Origin: an uncultured Collinsella sp.
GTDB lineage: Bacteria; Actinomycetota; Coriobacteriia; Coriobacteriales; Coriobacteriaceae
DNA length: 64,000 nt
Assembly (NCBI GenBank): GCA_949285915.1
Contig: CASDZW010000003.1
Location: 17,508-81,507, forward strand
Reading direction: 5' to 3'
Under the pieces are notes generated by a model. That model was not told the DNA's origin, made no database searches, and worked only from the letters and a program-made list of their open reading frames with translations. The translations under genes were made by a program, and so were the position numbers. Each line of letters opens with the position of its first letter. Position 1 is the first letter of the stretch. This document shows, piece by piece, positions 1 through 8,814 of this stretch.

Positions 1-66
1 AAGCCATGGGCGCCCATCGGTCTTCCGCTCCAGAGCGTGGCAGTGGAGATCGAGCGCACGCGGTAA
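1..66 (+). CDS. C-terminal tail of an upstream gene (partial)
   Basis: Reading from the first base of the window in frame 1 gives 21 codons and a TAA at 64-66, ending in a tail with the residues VAVEIERTR. Codon choice (CTC, GAG, CGC, ATC) looks like that of the neighbouring real genes. The piece is too short to identify the protein. It is convergent with the peptidase gene that ends at 115. It could also be a chance open frame. Confidence 0.4.
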   Translation, partial: KPWAPIGLPLQSVAVEIERTR

Positions 67-114
67 GTGGATGCGGGGCGTCGGCTTTAGCGGATAGGGC
101 CGTGCCAGTGCTTT

Positions 115-765
115 CTAACCCAAAAGATTTGAGGCGACCGTTGCGGCGGGGCGCTTGAGTATGCGTGCGATTTCGCGGTTGCGCGGGCAGAACCGATCGA
201 GCAGCGCGTGGAAGCGGGCGTTGTGGCTCGGCTCCAGTAGATGCGTGAGCTCGTGGACAACCACGTAATCGAGGCACTCAGGCGGGTAGGCGGCAAGGGC
301 GCTGTTGATGCGGATGGTCCGGCGCGCCGGCGTGCACGAGCCCCAGCGGCTTGTCATGCGCCGGATCTGCCAGCCGGCGGCATGGGCGCCCACGCGCGCC
401 TCACCGCGCGCGATGGCGCCGGGAAGCGCCCGGGCGACCTCGCGGCGGTACAGGGCCTCAATCTCCTTGGCACCGCCCGGGGCGGGCTTAAGGCGCCCCC
501 AGAGGGGGACGAGCCCATCTGCGGTTGCGTTTGCGCGCTCCCGCGCGTCGGCGCGCCCGCGCATGCGCTCGATGTGCGCGGCGATCCACCCGGCGCGTCG
601 GTCAAGAAAGTCCTGCGCTACGGCGTAAGGGGCGCGCATCGGGATGCTCAGGCTCACGGTGCCGTCGCGGTGGACGCGCAGGTTGAGGTTTTTCACGCGC
701 TTGCGCACCACGGTGACCGGGACGGTGCCCGCGGGGGTGCGCACTTCAAGGGTTGTTGTTGCCAC
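115..765 (-). CDS. YgjP/M48-like zinc metallopeptidase (DUF45)
   Basis: This 216-residue protein is a probable zinc metallopeptidase of the YgjP (DUF45) group. The family core is visible: MTSRWGSC followed by INSALAAYPPECLDYVVVHE and the HELTH zinc motif at about residues 171-175, then a downstream histidine in PSHNARFHALL that fits the third ligand. The cellular substrate of this family is not known. I chose a GTG start at 765 because GAGGAGG lies five bases upstream; an in-frame ATG at 840 has its AGGAG directly abutting the codon and is less likely. There is no signal peptide, so it is probably cytoplasmic. It is divergent from the FKBP gene at 945. Confidence 0.8.
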   Translation of the reverse strand: MATTTLEVRTPAGTVPVTVVRKRVKNLNLRVHRDGTVSLSIPMRAPYAVAQDFLDRRAGWIAAHIERMRGRADARERANATADGLVPLWGRLKPAPGGAKEIEALYRREVARALPGAIARGEARVGAHAAGWQIRRMTSRWGSCTPARRTIRINSALAAYPPECLDYVVVHELTHLLEPSHNARFHALLDRFCPRNREIARILKRPAATVASNLLG

Positions 766-944
766 GGCCACCTCCTCACACAGACGCGCCGCCCTGTCCG
801 GCTTTGTCAGGCCACCAATTGTAAGGGATTGCGCGCCCATCTCCTGATAATCCCTTTACTCAGGTAAAATGAACGCTGTTGTTGCAAACGAGCCGGCTGT
901 GCGCGCCACCCGGATTCGCGCCATCCGGTAGAAAAGGAGTTCCC

Positions 945-1373
945 ATGTCCAACCAGGGTAAGAAGGTCCGCGCGCACTACCGCGGCACGCTCGACGACGG
1001 CACGCAGTTCGACAGCTCCTACGATCGCGGCGAGCCCATCGAGTTCACCTGCGGCGCGCACCAGATGATCGCCGGTTTCGACGCTGCCGTGCTCGACATG
1101 GTGGTCGGCGAGAAGAAGACCGTTCACATCCCGGCGGCGGAGGCCTACGGCGAGCGCCGTGACGACCTCGTGCTCGATTTCCCGGCGGCCCAGGTGCCCA
1201 ATATCGAGCAGATTAACGTCGGCGACCGCCTGTTCCTCTCCGGCCCCGGCGGCCAGCCCGTGCCTGTTACGGTCATTGAGGTCAGCTCCGAGGGCGTTAA
1301 GCTCGATGCTAACCACGAGCTTGCCGGCAAGGACCTCAACTTCGACATCGAGCTCGTCGAGGTTGTCGAGTAG
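945..1373 (+). CDS. FKBP-type peptidyl-prolyl isomerase (SlyD-like)
   Basis: The 142-residue product is a cytoplasmic FKBP-type peptidyl-prolyl cis-trans isomerase and folding helper. It has the SlyD layout: an N-terminal FKBP half beginning VRAHYRGTLDDGTQFDSSY, an inserted flap domain (about residues 68-120, from EAYGERRDDLV to the GDRLFL strand), and the returning FKBP strand DLNFDIELVEV at the C-terminus. The metal-binding His/Cys-rich tail of E. coli SlyD is absent. The ATG at 945 follows AAAAGGAG with good spacing, so in-frame TTG codons upstream are not used. It is monocistronic and is followed by a cluster of REP-like palindromes. Confidence 0.9.
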   Translation: MSNQGKKVRAHYRGTLDDGTQFDSSYDRGEPIEFTCGAHQMIAGFDAAVLDMVVGEKKTVHIPAAEAYGERRDDLVLDFPAAQVPNIEQINVGDRLFLSGPGGQPVPVTVIEVSSEGVKLDANHELAGKDLNFDIELVEVVE

Positions 1374-1450
1374 CGCATTTGCGTTGCATGTCACATATGC
1401 ATCGACGGCCGCTTCCGCATCGCGGGGCGGTCGTTTCTTGTTTGGATGCT

Positions 1451-1595
1451 CATTTGGGGACGGGGTCGGAATAAGCAGGGCAACTGCCCTACCTGCTCAT
1501 TTCGAACCGTCCCCAAATGTGCACGTCGGGTGATGTGCAGAGGCGGGGTCGTTTTATGCAATCACGTCTGCATACTTTGAACCCGTCCCCAAATG
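1451..1595. repeat. Cluster of three TTTGGGGACGG REP-like motifs
   Basis: Three copies of the motif CATTTGGGGACGG(G)TTCGA lie in the convergent spacer between the FKBP and acylphosphatase genes. One is in forward orientation at 1451-1468; two are inverted, at 1502-1519 and 1578-1595. The first two face each other and could form a stem-loop. The same motif recurs at 51.8 kb and twice at 60.1 kb. The arrangement resembles REP sequences mobilised by IS200-like (RAYT) transposases, but no such transposase is present here. Confidence 0.6.
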
Positions 1596-1609
1596 AGCGC
1601 AAATGAGCG

Positions 1610-2038
1610 CTAATTCGCCATGCGGAAGGCCTTCTCGTCTGCCTTAGGCGGCTGTTCGACGAGCTCTTCCAACCAGATGCGGCAGCGCAGGCGCCGGTAG
1701 TTGTTGTGCAGGGTGTCGAGATGCCGGATGATGCCGGCAGGCGGCCCTTGGATCTCCATGTCGACCGAGCCGTCGGGCAGGTTCTCGACCCAACCGGTAA
1801 GGCCGAGGTCGTTTGCGATGCCGGCGTTGTTCCACCGAAAGCCCACGCCTTGCACGCGCCCGGTGAAGCGCAGGTAGAAGCGGCGACAGGGCGGCTCGGC
1901 CACCTCGAGCTCACCTTGCAGGCGCTCGATAAGGTCTTGCTCGAGGGGGCTGCGCGCATCAGCGGGGTTGTCCCCGTTATCGGCAGCCGCCGCGGGGTTC
2001 ACGAACGGGTTCTCGCGAAGGCGGTCCCAGATTCCCAT
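1610..2038 (-). CDS. acyP: Acylphosphatase with N-terminal extension
   Basis: Acylphosphatase hydrolyses the carboxyl-phosphate bond of acyl phosphates. The C-terminal ~90 of 142 residues form the domain: FTGRVQGVGFRWN carries the signature and the phosphate-binding Arg, and GWVENLPDGSVDMEIQG carries the catalytic Asn. The first ~50 residues are an extension with acidic and Pro/Ala-rich sequence, unlike the usual 90-100-residue enzyme. The ATG at 2038 is preceded by TTGGAGG with a six-base gap, so the longer frame starting at 2059 is not needed. It lies just downstream of, and in the same direction as, the Gfo/Idh gene's opposite end, with no obvious metabolic link. Confidence 0.88.
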   Translation of the reverse strand: MGIWDRLRENPFVNPAAAADNGDNPADARSPLEQDLIERLQGELEVAEPPCRRFYLRFTGRVQGVGFRWNNAGIANDLGLTGWVENLPDGSVDMEIQGPPAGIIRHLDTLHNNYRRLRCRIWLEELVEQPPKADEKAFRMAN

Positions 2039-2062
2039 AATGCCTCCAATCGGTAGCACTCT

Positions 2063-3154
2063 TTAGCGGACGTCTGCGGGAAAGACGATGCCCGCCTGGC
2101 GGCGCGCCTCGTCCATAAGGGCGATCGAGGCGAGAGTCACCTCGCGGAAGTACCCAACGGTCCCAAACGGTCCGGCTGCCGCCTCGAGCGGGTCCGCACC
2201 CGCCCGCACCGCCTCCACCGCCGCCGCAAAGTCGGCGAGCTCGTACGCCATGGTATTTGCACAGCCGGGGAGTTCAAGCTCGCGGCTGTGCGCGCCCTCG
2301 GCGGGACGCACCTCCTTGGCGGCGCCGCGCAGCGCCCGGCCGCGGTAGTCAATGCGCGTCTGCACGGGGACGGATACACCCGCAAAGCTCAGCGTCGCCT
2401 CTTCGCCCTCGACCTGGCAGGGGAGGTTGTCGTTGGTGATCTTGGCGTAGCTCAGCGTGGCGGACATGTGCGGGTAGCGGGCGACGATGGTGCCCGCTCC
2501 GTCGAGCGCGCCTGCGGTGAGCCCGCGCGTGTCCTCGTCGAGCAGAACGGGCGTGCAGGTTATGGCGTCCGGCTTGCCAAAGAGGGCGATGAGCGCCTCG
2601 ACGCAGTACACGCCGATGTCCATAAGCGCGCCCGACGCCATCCGACAGTCAAAGATGTTGGTCTGCCGTCCAGCAAGAATCTCGTCATAGCGCGAGGAGT
2701 ACTTGCCAAAGCGCAGGTCCGCGCGGCGGATGCGGCCGAGCTCGCCGAGCGCGCCCTGCACCGCCCAAAAGGCGGGGTCGTGTACCGGGCGCATGGCCTC
2801 AAGTGCGACAACGCCCGCATCGCGCGCCGCGTCGAGCACCGCTTTTGCCTCGTGCTCGTTCGCACCGAGGGGTTTCTCCACCATCACGTGCTTGCCGCCC
2901 GCGATGCAGGCGAGCGCCTGCTCGGCGTGGAGGGCGTTGGGGCTGCCGATGTAGACGGCATCCACCGCGTCGCTCGCCGCAAGCTCGCCTAGGTCGCTGA
3001 AGGGGAGCGTGCCGCCGCGCTCGGCGGTGAAGCTCGCCGCTCGCTCGGCGTTGCGTGAGAGCGTGCCCACAAAGACGGCGTTTGCGCTGTCGTTCACGAC
3101 CTCGATGAAGTCGCTCGTGATCATGCTGGTGCCGATGGTGGCGATGCGAAGCAT
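2063..3154 (-). CDS. Gfo/Idh/MocA-family NAD(P)-dependent oxidoreductase
   Basis: The 363-residue protein is a soluble dehydrogenase of the Gfo/Idh/MocA family, acting on an unknown sugar or cyclitol. The N-terminal Rossmann fold starts IATIGTSMITSDF; note that the usual GxGxxG is replaced by GTS, which is common in a subset of the family. VYIGSPNALHAEQAL and the catalytic-lysine signature VEKPLG (about residues 93-98) are present, followed by a C-terminal beta-sheet domain with MDIGVYCVEAL. The gene stands alone, 43 bases from the divergently unrelated rnhA end; substrate cannot be inferred from context. Confidence 0.85.
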   Translation of the reverse strand: MLRIATIGTSMITSDFIEVVNDSANAVFVGTLSRNAERAASFTAERGGTLPFSDLGELAASDAVDAVYIGSPNALHAEQALACIAGGKHVMVEKPLGANEHEAKAVLDAARDAGVVALEAMRPVHDPAFWAVQGALGELGRIRRADLRFGKYSSRYDEILAGRQTNIFDCRMASGALMDIGVYCVEALIALFGKPDAITCTPVLLDEDTRGLTAGALDGAGTIVARYPHMSATLSYAKITNDNLPCQVEGEEATLSFAGVSVPVQTRIDYRGRALRGAAKEVRPAEGAHSRELELPGCANTMAYELADFAAAVEAVRAGADPLEAAAGPFGTVGYFREVTLASIALMDEARRQAGIVFPADVR

Positions 3155-3197
3155 GGATGAACCCCCGTTCGGTCTCGATCCCGCCGGCCCCTGCCTG

Positions 3198-3686
3198 TCA
3201 GTCCGCGTCGTCTGCGGTAAAGCCGGTGTCTTCGCTCAGTCTACCCGAATCCGCGGCGGTCGTTGCGAGCTCGTCGCATCGCTCGTTCTCCGGGTGGCCG
3301 GCATGGCCCTTCACCCACGTGAACGTGACCGTGTGCGGCTCCTTGGCGGCGATGAGGCGCTGCCAGAGGTCGATGTTTTTGACGGGCTTTTTGTTTGCGG
3401 TCTTCCATCCGCGGCGGATCCAGCCCTCGATCCAGTGCTGGTTGAAGGCGTTGACCACATACTGCGAGTCGGAATGGACCTCGACCTCGCAGGGACGGTT
3501 CAGCGTCTCGAGCGCCACGATGACCGCCATGAGCTCCATGCGGTTGTTGGTGGTGAGGCGGTAGCCGCCCGAGAGCTCGCGCGTGAAGGTCTCTCCCGCG
3601 CGGTTGGTGTAGGAGAGTATCGCGCCAAACCCGCCGTTGCCGGGGTTGCCGCGCGCCGAGCCGTCGGTGTAGATCGTGACCTTCAC
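3198..3686 (-). CDS. rnhA: Ribonuclease HI
   Basis: RNase HI cleaves the RNA strand of RNA-DNA hybrids (R-loops, Okazaki primers). The four carboxylates of the active site are visible: Asp in [14 protein letters not shown] near the N-terminus, Glu in [10 protein letters not shown], Asp in [11 protein letters not shown] and Asp in NERCDELA, together with the catalytic-loop His in [11 protein letters not shown] chose the GTG start at 3686 because AAAGGCGG lies just upstream; this gives 162 residues, close to the usual ~155. An in-frame ATG further up would add 26 residues unlike the family. Confidence 0.93.
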   Translation of the reverse strand: MKVTIYTDGSARGNPGNGGFGAILSYTNRAGETFTRELSGGYRLTTNNRMELMAVIVALETLNRPCEVEVHSDSQYVVNAFNQHWIEGWIRRGWKTANKKPVKNIDLWQRLIAAKEPHTVTFTWVKGHAGHPENERCDELATTAADSGRLSEDTGFTADDAD

Positions 3687-3855
3687 GAAGCCGCCTTTCT
3701 GTACGCGCCCCGCCCGTGCGGGGTCGCGCTCTGCATTATCCCCCAGAACCGCCCGGCGAGACAAACGCCGTGCCTTTGCACGGGGCTTACGGTGCGCTTG
3801 CGGGCCCCTGTTGGGCGCGCGCTAGCCTAGATGCATGCGACGAAAGGGGAGGGAC

Positions 3856-3981
3856 ATGTCGATCATCGCTGCCGGCGTGCTCATGGCGGGAGGTATCGCG
3901 GCGCTTCTGGCGTCCGACTGGGCGCACGCGCTCGAGGATGCCGCGGACGAGGTCTCCGCAGAGGAGGACCTCCAGCTGTAG
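3856..3981 (+). CDS. Small hydrophobic-headed protein, unknown
   Basis: A 41-residue frame starts at ATG 3856 behind a strong GGGGAGGG ribosome site. It begins with an Ala/Gly/Ile/Leu-rich hydrophobic segment of about 20 residues (MSIIAAGVLMAGGIAALLA) and ends in an acidic tail (DEVSAEEDLQL), so it could be a single-pass membrane microprotein. It sits between divergent rnhA and the aldo/keto reductase gene about 100 bases downstream. I recognise no family. The main support is the ribosome site plus the sensible composition. Confidence 0.45.
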   Translation: MSIIAAGVLMAGGIAALLASDWAHALEDAADEVSAEEDLQL

Positions 3982-4079
3982 GGCTGCGCGGCCCTGTACC
4001 CCTGCGGCCATGCGCGCCTTGTGCCCGTGTTGCACCGCGCGGTACACTTGCGGGCGACGTCCGTCGTCCGAGGAGGGCT

Positions 4080-5270
4080 ATGCAGTACCGCACCGACCCC
4101 AAGACCAACAACCGCATCTCCGCCCTCGGCCTGGGATGCATGCGCTTTCCCGCCACCGTGCCGGGGCGGCCCGATGCCCGCGCTGCCGAGGCCATTATCG
4201 CGCGCGCGGTCGAGCGCGGGATTAACTACCTCGATACGGCCTACCTCTACCCGGGAAACGAGGCGTGCGTGGGCGCCGCGCTCGAGCGCCTGGGTCTGCG
4301 CGATAAGGTGTTTCTCGCAACGAAGCTCCCGCACGGGTCGTGCAAGCGCCCGGAGGATTTCGACCGCTTCCTCTCTGAGCAGCTGCGCCGCCTGCGCACG
4401 GACCGCGTCGACTACTACCTCATCCATAACGTGACGAGCCCTGCCCAGTGGGAGCGCCTGTGCGCACTCGGCATCGAGGCGTGGATCGCGCGCCAAAAGG
4501 AGGCGGGGCGCATCGGCGCCATCGGCTTCTCCTATCACGGCAGCGCCGGTGACTTCACGACGCTGCTCGACGCTTTTGCGTGGGATTTCTGCCAGATCCA
4601 GTACAACTACGCCGGCGAGAACTACCAGGCAGGCACGGCCGGCCTCAAGGCGGCTGCGGCGCGCGGGCTCGCGGTGTTTGTGATGGAGCCGCTTCTGGGC
4701 GGCAGGCTCGCGGGCAAGCTGCCGCCCGATGCCAAGCGCATCCTCGAGGGGGCGAGAACCGACGTGCTCGACACACCCGCCGCCTGGGGGCTCGTCTGGG
4801 TGTGGGCCCACCCCGAGGTGACGATGCTGCTCTCGGGCATGGCGTCGCCCGAGCAGGTGGATGAGAACGCCCGTACCGCCTCCCGTGCGCTCGCGGGCGG
4901 GCTTACCGAGGAGGAGCATGCGGTTATCGACAGGGTTCGCGCTGTCTTTGAGCGGGCCAACCGCGTGCCCTGCACGGGCTGCAACTACTGCATGCCCTGC
5001 CCGCAGGGAATCAACATCCCGGGCTGCTTTTCGGCGTATAACGCCTCGTTTGCGCACAGCTGGTTCACGGGCGTGGCGCAGTACTTCACGGCGTCCGCCA
5101 TCAGAAGCGGGCACCCCAAGCTCGCGACCAACTGTATCCGCTGCGGTGCGTGCGCTCGGCATTGCCCGCAGCACATAGAGATTCCCGACCGCTTGGATGA
5201 CGTGCGCCGCCGTCTCACGCCGGGACCGGTGGGTGCGGCGCTGCGCCTGCTTGCGCGGCGCGATCGCTAG
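4080..5270 (+). CDS. Aldo/keto reductase with C-terminal 2[4Fe-4S] ferredoxin domain
   Basis: The 396-residue protein joins an aldo/keto reductase barrel to a C-terminal ferredoxin-like module. The barrel carries LGLGCMRFP, the catalytic Asp-Thr-Ala-Tyr region INYLDTAYLYPGNE, Lys in LATKLP and the His of YYLIHNV. The tail has two cysteine clusters, C298-x2-C-x2-C-x2-C and C352-x2-C-x2-C-x3-C, the pattern of two [4Fe-4S] centres. Members of this group are predicted oxidoreductases of anaerobes; the physiological substrate is unknown. The start at 4080 has GAGGAGGG upstream. It is probably cotranscribed with nfo, 22 bases downstream. Confidence 0.88.
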   Translation: MQYRTDPKTNNRISALGLGCMRFPATVPGRPDARAAEAIIARAVERGINYLDTAYLYPGNEACVGAALERLGLRDKVFLATKLPHGSCKRPEDFDRFLSEQLRRLRTDRVDYYLIHNVTSPAQWERLCALGIEAWIARQKEAGRIGAIGFSYHGSAGDFTTLLDAFAWDFCQIQYNYAGENYQAGTAGLKAAAARGLAVFVMEPLLGGRLAGKLPPDAKRILEGARTDVLDTPAAWGLVWVWAHPEVTMLLSGMASPEQVDENARTASRALAGGLTEEEHAVIDRVRAVFERANRVPCTGCNYCMPCPQGINIPGCFSAYNASFAHSWFTGVAQYFTASAIRSGHPKLATNCIRCGACARHCPQHIEIPDRLDDVRRRLTPGPVGAALRLLARRDR

Positions 5271-5292
5271 AAACAGAGATTAAGGATCTGCC

Positions 5293-6159
5293 ATGTTCTA
5301 TGTAGGATGCCATCTCTCCATCAGCCAGGGCTTTGAGACCATGGGGCGCACGGCGTTATCGATCGGCGCCAATACCTTTGCGTTCTTCACGCGCAACCCG
5401 CGCGGCGGCAGCGTGCGCGAGCTCGATCTGGAGGATATCGCGCGCCTGCGCAACCTTATGGACGAGCACGGCTTTGGCCCGCTCGTGGCGCATGCCCCTT
5501 ACACGTACAACCCGTGCTCCGCTAAGGAGCGGGCACGCGAGTTTGCGCTCGAGGCCATGGGCGAGGACCTCCGCCGCATGGAGGCGCTGCCGGGGATGTA
5601 CTACAACTTCCATCCCGGCGCGCACGTGGGCCAGGGCGTGGAGCGTGGCATCGAGCTCATATCCGACGTGCTTTGTCAGGTGATGTTTGAGGGCATGCGC
5701 ACGCGCGTGCTTCTTGAGACCATGGCGGGCAAGGGAACTGAGGTGGGGAGCCGCTTTGAGGAGCTCGCCACCATCATCGAGCGCGTGGAGACGGCCCGCC
5801 CCGAGCTCGCGGGAAACCTTGGCGTCTGCCTCGATACATGCCACGTGAGCGATGCGGGTTATGACATCGTGCACGACTTGGACGGCGTGCTTTCTGAGTT
5901 CGATTGCGTGGTGGGGCTCGAGCGCCTCTGCGCGGTGCATCTCAACGACTCCAAGAACCCGGTGGGTGCGCACAAGGACCGGCATGCCTGCCTTGGCGAG
6001 GGCTATCTGGGCAGCGCCGAGCTGGGCGGCGGCTGGGATGTGCTTGCCGCCGTGGTGAACCACCCTGCGCTCGCGCATCTCCCGTTCATTTTGGAGACGC
6101 CCAACGACCTCGATGGCTATGTGCGCGAGATTGCGGAGCTGAGAAGGCTGCGCGCCTAG
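5293..6159 (+). CDS. nfo: Endonuclease IV (apurinic/apyrimidinic endonuclease)
   Basis: Endonuclease IV nicks DNA 5' to abasic sites in base-excision repair using a trinuclear zinc centre. The 288-residue product has the family length and ligands: VGCHLSIS at the start, AHAPYTYN, NFHPGAH, LLETMAGKGTEVG (Glu), LDTCHVSDAGYD, VHLNDSKNPVGAHKDRH, and FILETPND near the end. It follows the aldo/keto reductase gene closely and its TAG overlaps the stop codon of the convergent GH3 gene by four bases, so there is no space for a separate terminator. Confidence 0.95.
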   Translation: MFYVGCHLSISQGFETMGRTALSIGANTFAFFTRNPRGGSVRELDLEDIARLRNLMDEHGFGPLVAHAPYTYNPCSAKERAREFALEAMGEDLRRMEALPGMYYNFHPGAHVGQGVERGIELISDVLCQVMFEGMRTRVLLETMAGKGTEVGSRFEELATIIERVETARPELAGNLGVCLDTCHVSDAGYDIVHDLDGVLSEFDCVVGLERLCAVHLNDSKNPVGAHKDRHACLGEGYLGSAELGGGWDVLAAVVNHPALAHLPFILETPNDLDGYVREIAELRRLRA

Positions 6160-7406
6160 GCGAGGATGCCCGCCTGCTCCTTTACGGTAAGAACGCGCAG
6201 GACGCTCTCGTCGATGCGCTCCTTGGTGATGGTGCCGGCGTTGACGGCATCGAGGACGCCCTGGTATGCGGCGTTGAGATCCTCGGGCATGAGGAGCATG
6301 TCGCCGCCTGCCTGGAAGAAGCGCACTGCGGCGTCCGCCGGACCGAAGTTCTGCGTGATGGCGCCCATGGAGAACGAGTCGGTGATGATAACGCCCGTGA
6401 AGCCGAGCTCGCCGCGCAAAACGTCGGTGATCATCACCTGCGAGAGCGATGCGGGCAGTCCGTCGGCGGCGAAGTTGGGGGTCTCGATGTGGCCGACCAT
6501 GACGAAGGGACAGCCGGCCTCGATCGCGGAACGGAAGGGGGCGAACTCGCAGGACTCGATCTCCTCGCGGGAGCGCTCGGCGTAGACGGCACCGGTGTGA
6601 GAGTCGCCGGCGGTGTCGCCGTGGCCGGGGAAGTGCTTGACGCAGGGGAGGGTGCCCGTCTCGAGCATGGCCTCAACCTCTGCGGAGACCATCGAGGCAA
6701 CGAGCTCAGGGTCAGACCCAAAGGAGCGCACGCCGATGGCGGTGTTGTTGGGGTTGGTGAGGACGTCGGCATCGGGGGCGAAGTCGAGGTTGAAGCCGAT
6801 GTCGCGCAGATAGGTGCCGATGGACGTGCCGACCTCCGCCGCCCGGGCGGGGTCACCCGTGGCACCGATCTCTGCCATGTTGGGGAACGTGGGCACGTCG
6901 AAGAGCCCCGACTTGGCGACGCGAGCGACGAGTGTGCCGCCCTCCTCATCGACGCCGAGGAACGGCGGGATGCCGGCACCCGCGGCGCGGCAGAGCTCGT
7001 CGGTGCCGGAGAGCAGGTCGCGGACCTGCTGGGCACCGGTGAGGTTCTGGGCGAAGTAGATGAGGCCGCCCACCGGGATGCGCCCGAGGGCCTCGGCCGT
7101 CATGGAACCGGCGACCGTCGCCACGGAGGCGCCGGTGAGCTTCTCGGGCGTGACGCAGAAGAGTTGGGCGACCTTCTGCTCGAGCGTCATCTTCTCAAGC
7201 GTGCGCTCGGCGAGCGTAGGCTCGGGCTCGGGTTCAGGCTCAGGCTCGGCAGGGGTCTCCTCCGTACCGGGGTGGTCGGAGATCTCGGGCGTTTCGCCGC
7301 GCTCGGGCAGGACGCTCTCCAACATATCGCAGCCTGCAAGGAGGCCGGTGGCGGCGACTCCGCCCATGGCGACAAGGCCGCGGCGCGTAATGGTCGAACG
7401 ATGCAT
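6156..7406 (-). CDS. GH3 beta-N-acetylhexosaminidase lipoprotein (NagZ-like)
   Basis: This 416-residue protein is a surface glycoside hydrolase of family 3, NagZ-like, probably removing beta-linked GlcNAc from wall-derived or host glycans. The signal begins MHRSTITRRGLVAMGG, with a twin Arg at 8-9 and lipobox LLAG-C26, so it may be a Tat-exported lipoprotein. A Glu-Pro repeat linker (about residues 52-62) follows. In the barrel, GVDEEGGTLVAR, KHFPGHGDTAGDSHTG (catalytic His region) and VIITDSFSMGAI (nucleophile Asp) are clear. The start at 7406 has GGGGGAAG upstream. It converges on nfo with a four-base overlap. Confidence 0.88.
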   Translation of the reverse strand: MHRSTITRRGLVAMGGVAATGLLAGCDMLESVLPERGETPEISDHPGTEETPAEPEPEPEPEPTLAERTLEKMTLEQKVAQLFCVTPEKLTGASVATVAGSMTAEALGRIPVGGLIYFAQNLTGAQQVRDLLSGTDELCRAAGAGIPPFLGVDEEGGTLVARVAKSGLFDVPTFPNMAEIGATGDPARAAEVGTSIGTYLRDIGFNLDFAPDADVLTNPNNTAIGVRSFGSDPELVASMVSAEVEAMLETGTLPCVKHFPGHGDTAGDSHTGAVYAERSREEIESCEFAPFRSAIEAGCPFVMVGHIETPNFAADGLPASLSQVMITDVLRGELGFTGVIITDSFSMGAITQNFGPADAAVRFFQAGGDMLLMPEDLNAAYQGVLDAVNAGTITKERIDESVLRVLTVKEQAGILA

Positions 7407-7522
7407 GGCTTCCCCCTTCCCCGAGCGTTTGCTCCCCAACGCTCTCATAATCCGTCTCGCTGCACAAGAGGTGTCAACGCCTTGTTGCGCCGTTTTGGCG
7501 TCGCCGGCGCTGCGCCGGTGTC

Positions 7523-8764
7523 CTAGAGCGCGCTTTGGTAGATGGCGCGCGCATCCTCGAGCGTGAGGGTGGCAAATGTGCCAAAGCGCTCGCCGCGCGT
7601 TACCTTGAGGCCCTCGAGCAGCCGGTCGATGTCGCCCTCGGTGATGCCGAGCTCGCCCAAGGTGCGGGGCATGCCGAGCGAGACAAAGAAGTCCTGCAGC
7701 TCGTCGATCGCCGCCTCCACCGCATCGGCTACGGCACGCTCGGGCGTGATGTCCTCATCGATGTCGGAAAGATCATCCACCTCGGGGTCGACAGGCTCGA
7801 TGCCAAAGACCTCCTTGGCAAACGTCAGGAAGCGCTCGGGGTGCGCGCCCCATACGTAGCGCATCCACGCGGGGAAGACGACCGCAAGGCCCGCGCCGTG
7901 GGTGATGGAGGTGTCGAGGGCGGAGAGCTCATGTTCCATCCCGTGACACGTCCAGTCGCCGTCGCGCGCGCCGGGGACGTTGAGGCCGCAACCTGCGAGT
8001 CCGTTGTGTGCGAGCGTGCCCACCCACATGAGGCTCGCGCGCGCGTCGTAGTCGCGCGGGTCCTCCATGACGCGGGGAGCCGCCTCCATCGCCGCGCGGA
8101 TGAGCCCGCAGGCGATGTAATCGGTCACGGGCACGGAGGGCTGCCCCGAGAAGAAGCGCTCCATCACGTGGCTGATCATATCGGTGATGCCCGCGGCGGT
8201 CTGGTACGCCGGCAGCGTGAAGGTGAGCTCGGGGTCCATGATGGCCACGGCAGGACGGTTGAGGTCGGTGTTGACGCCGCACTTCATGCCTAGTTCGTCG
8301 TTTGAGATGACGCACGAGTCCGACGCCTCGGAGCCCGAGGCGGGGATAGTGAGCACCGCCGCCACGGGGAGGGCGCGCGTTGCGGTGGCGCGCTTGCAGA
8401 AGAAGTCCCACACGTCGTCCTCGTAGGGCACGCCGAGCGCGATGGCCTTCGCGGTATCGATGACAGACCCGCCTCCCACGGCGACTACGGCGTCGACCGA
8501 CTCGCTGCGCGCCTCCGCGATGCCCTCGCGCACGAGGGCGACCTCAGGGTTGGGGCGCACGCCACCGAGCTCTGCGTGGGCAATGCCTGCCGCATCCAGC
8601 GAGCTGAGCACGCGCTCGAGCGTGCCGGTTCGCACGACCGACCCTTGGCCGTACACCACGAGCACGCGCTTCCACCCCTGTGCGGCGAGCGTCTCGCCCG
8701 TGCGGTCGCAGGCGCCGCGTCCAAAGACAAAGCGGGTGGGGGAGTAGAAGTTGAAGTCGTTCAT
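7523..8764 (-). CDS. Iron-containing alcohol dehydrogenase (BdhA/YqhD type)
   Basis: The 413-residue protein is a group III, iron-dependent alcohol dehydrogenase, likely reducing aldehydes to alcohols with NAD(P)H during fermentation. The nucleotide-binding motif GGGSVIDTAKAIA is present. Metal ligands fit Asp and His in GITDMISHVMERF and the two His in HGMEHELSALDTSITHGAGLA. YGQGSVVRTGTLERV matches the butanol-dehydrogenase/YqhD branch. ATG 8764 follows GAGGAGG. C-terminal residues around 340-360 include an acidic insertion (DPEVDDLSDIDEDI). The gene is alone; expression signals were not evident. Confidence 0.9.
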   Translation of the reverse strand: MNDFNFYSPTRFVFGRGACDRTGETLAAQGWKRVLVVYGQGSVVRTGTLERVLSSLDAAGIAHAELGGVRPNPEVALVREGIAEARSESVDAVVAVGGGSVIDTAKAIALGVPYEDDVWDFFCKRATATRALPVAAVLTIPASGSEASDSCVISNDELGMKCGVNTDLNRPAVAIMDPELTFTLPAYQTAAGITDMISHVMERFFSGQPSVPVTDYIACGLIRAAMEAAPRVMEDPRDYDARASLMWVGTLAHNGLAGCGLNVPGARDGDWTCHGMEHELSALDTSITHGAGLAVVFPAWMRYVWGAHPERFLTFAKEVFGIEPVDPEVDDLSDIDEDITPERAVADAVEAAIDELQDFFVSLGMPRTLGELGITEGDIDRLLEGLKVTRGERFGTFATLTLEDARAIYQSAL

Positions 8765-8814
8765 AAGGGCCTCCTCGACGTAGTGGTTCCCCAAGAACGA
8801 TACCCCAACGCGCG

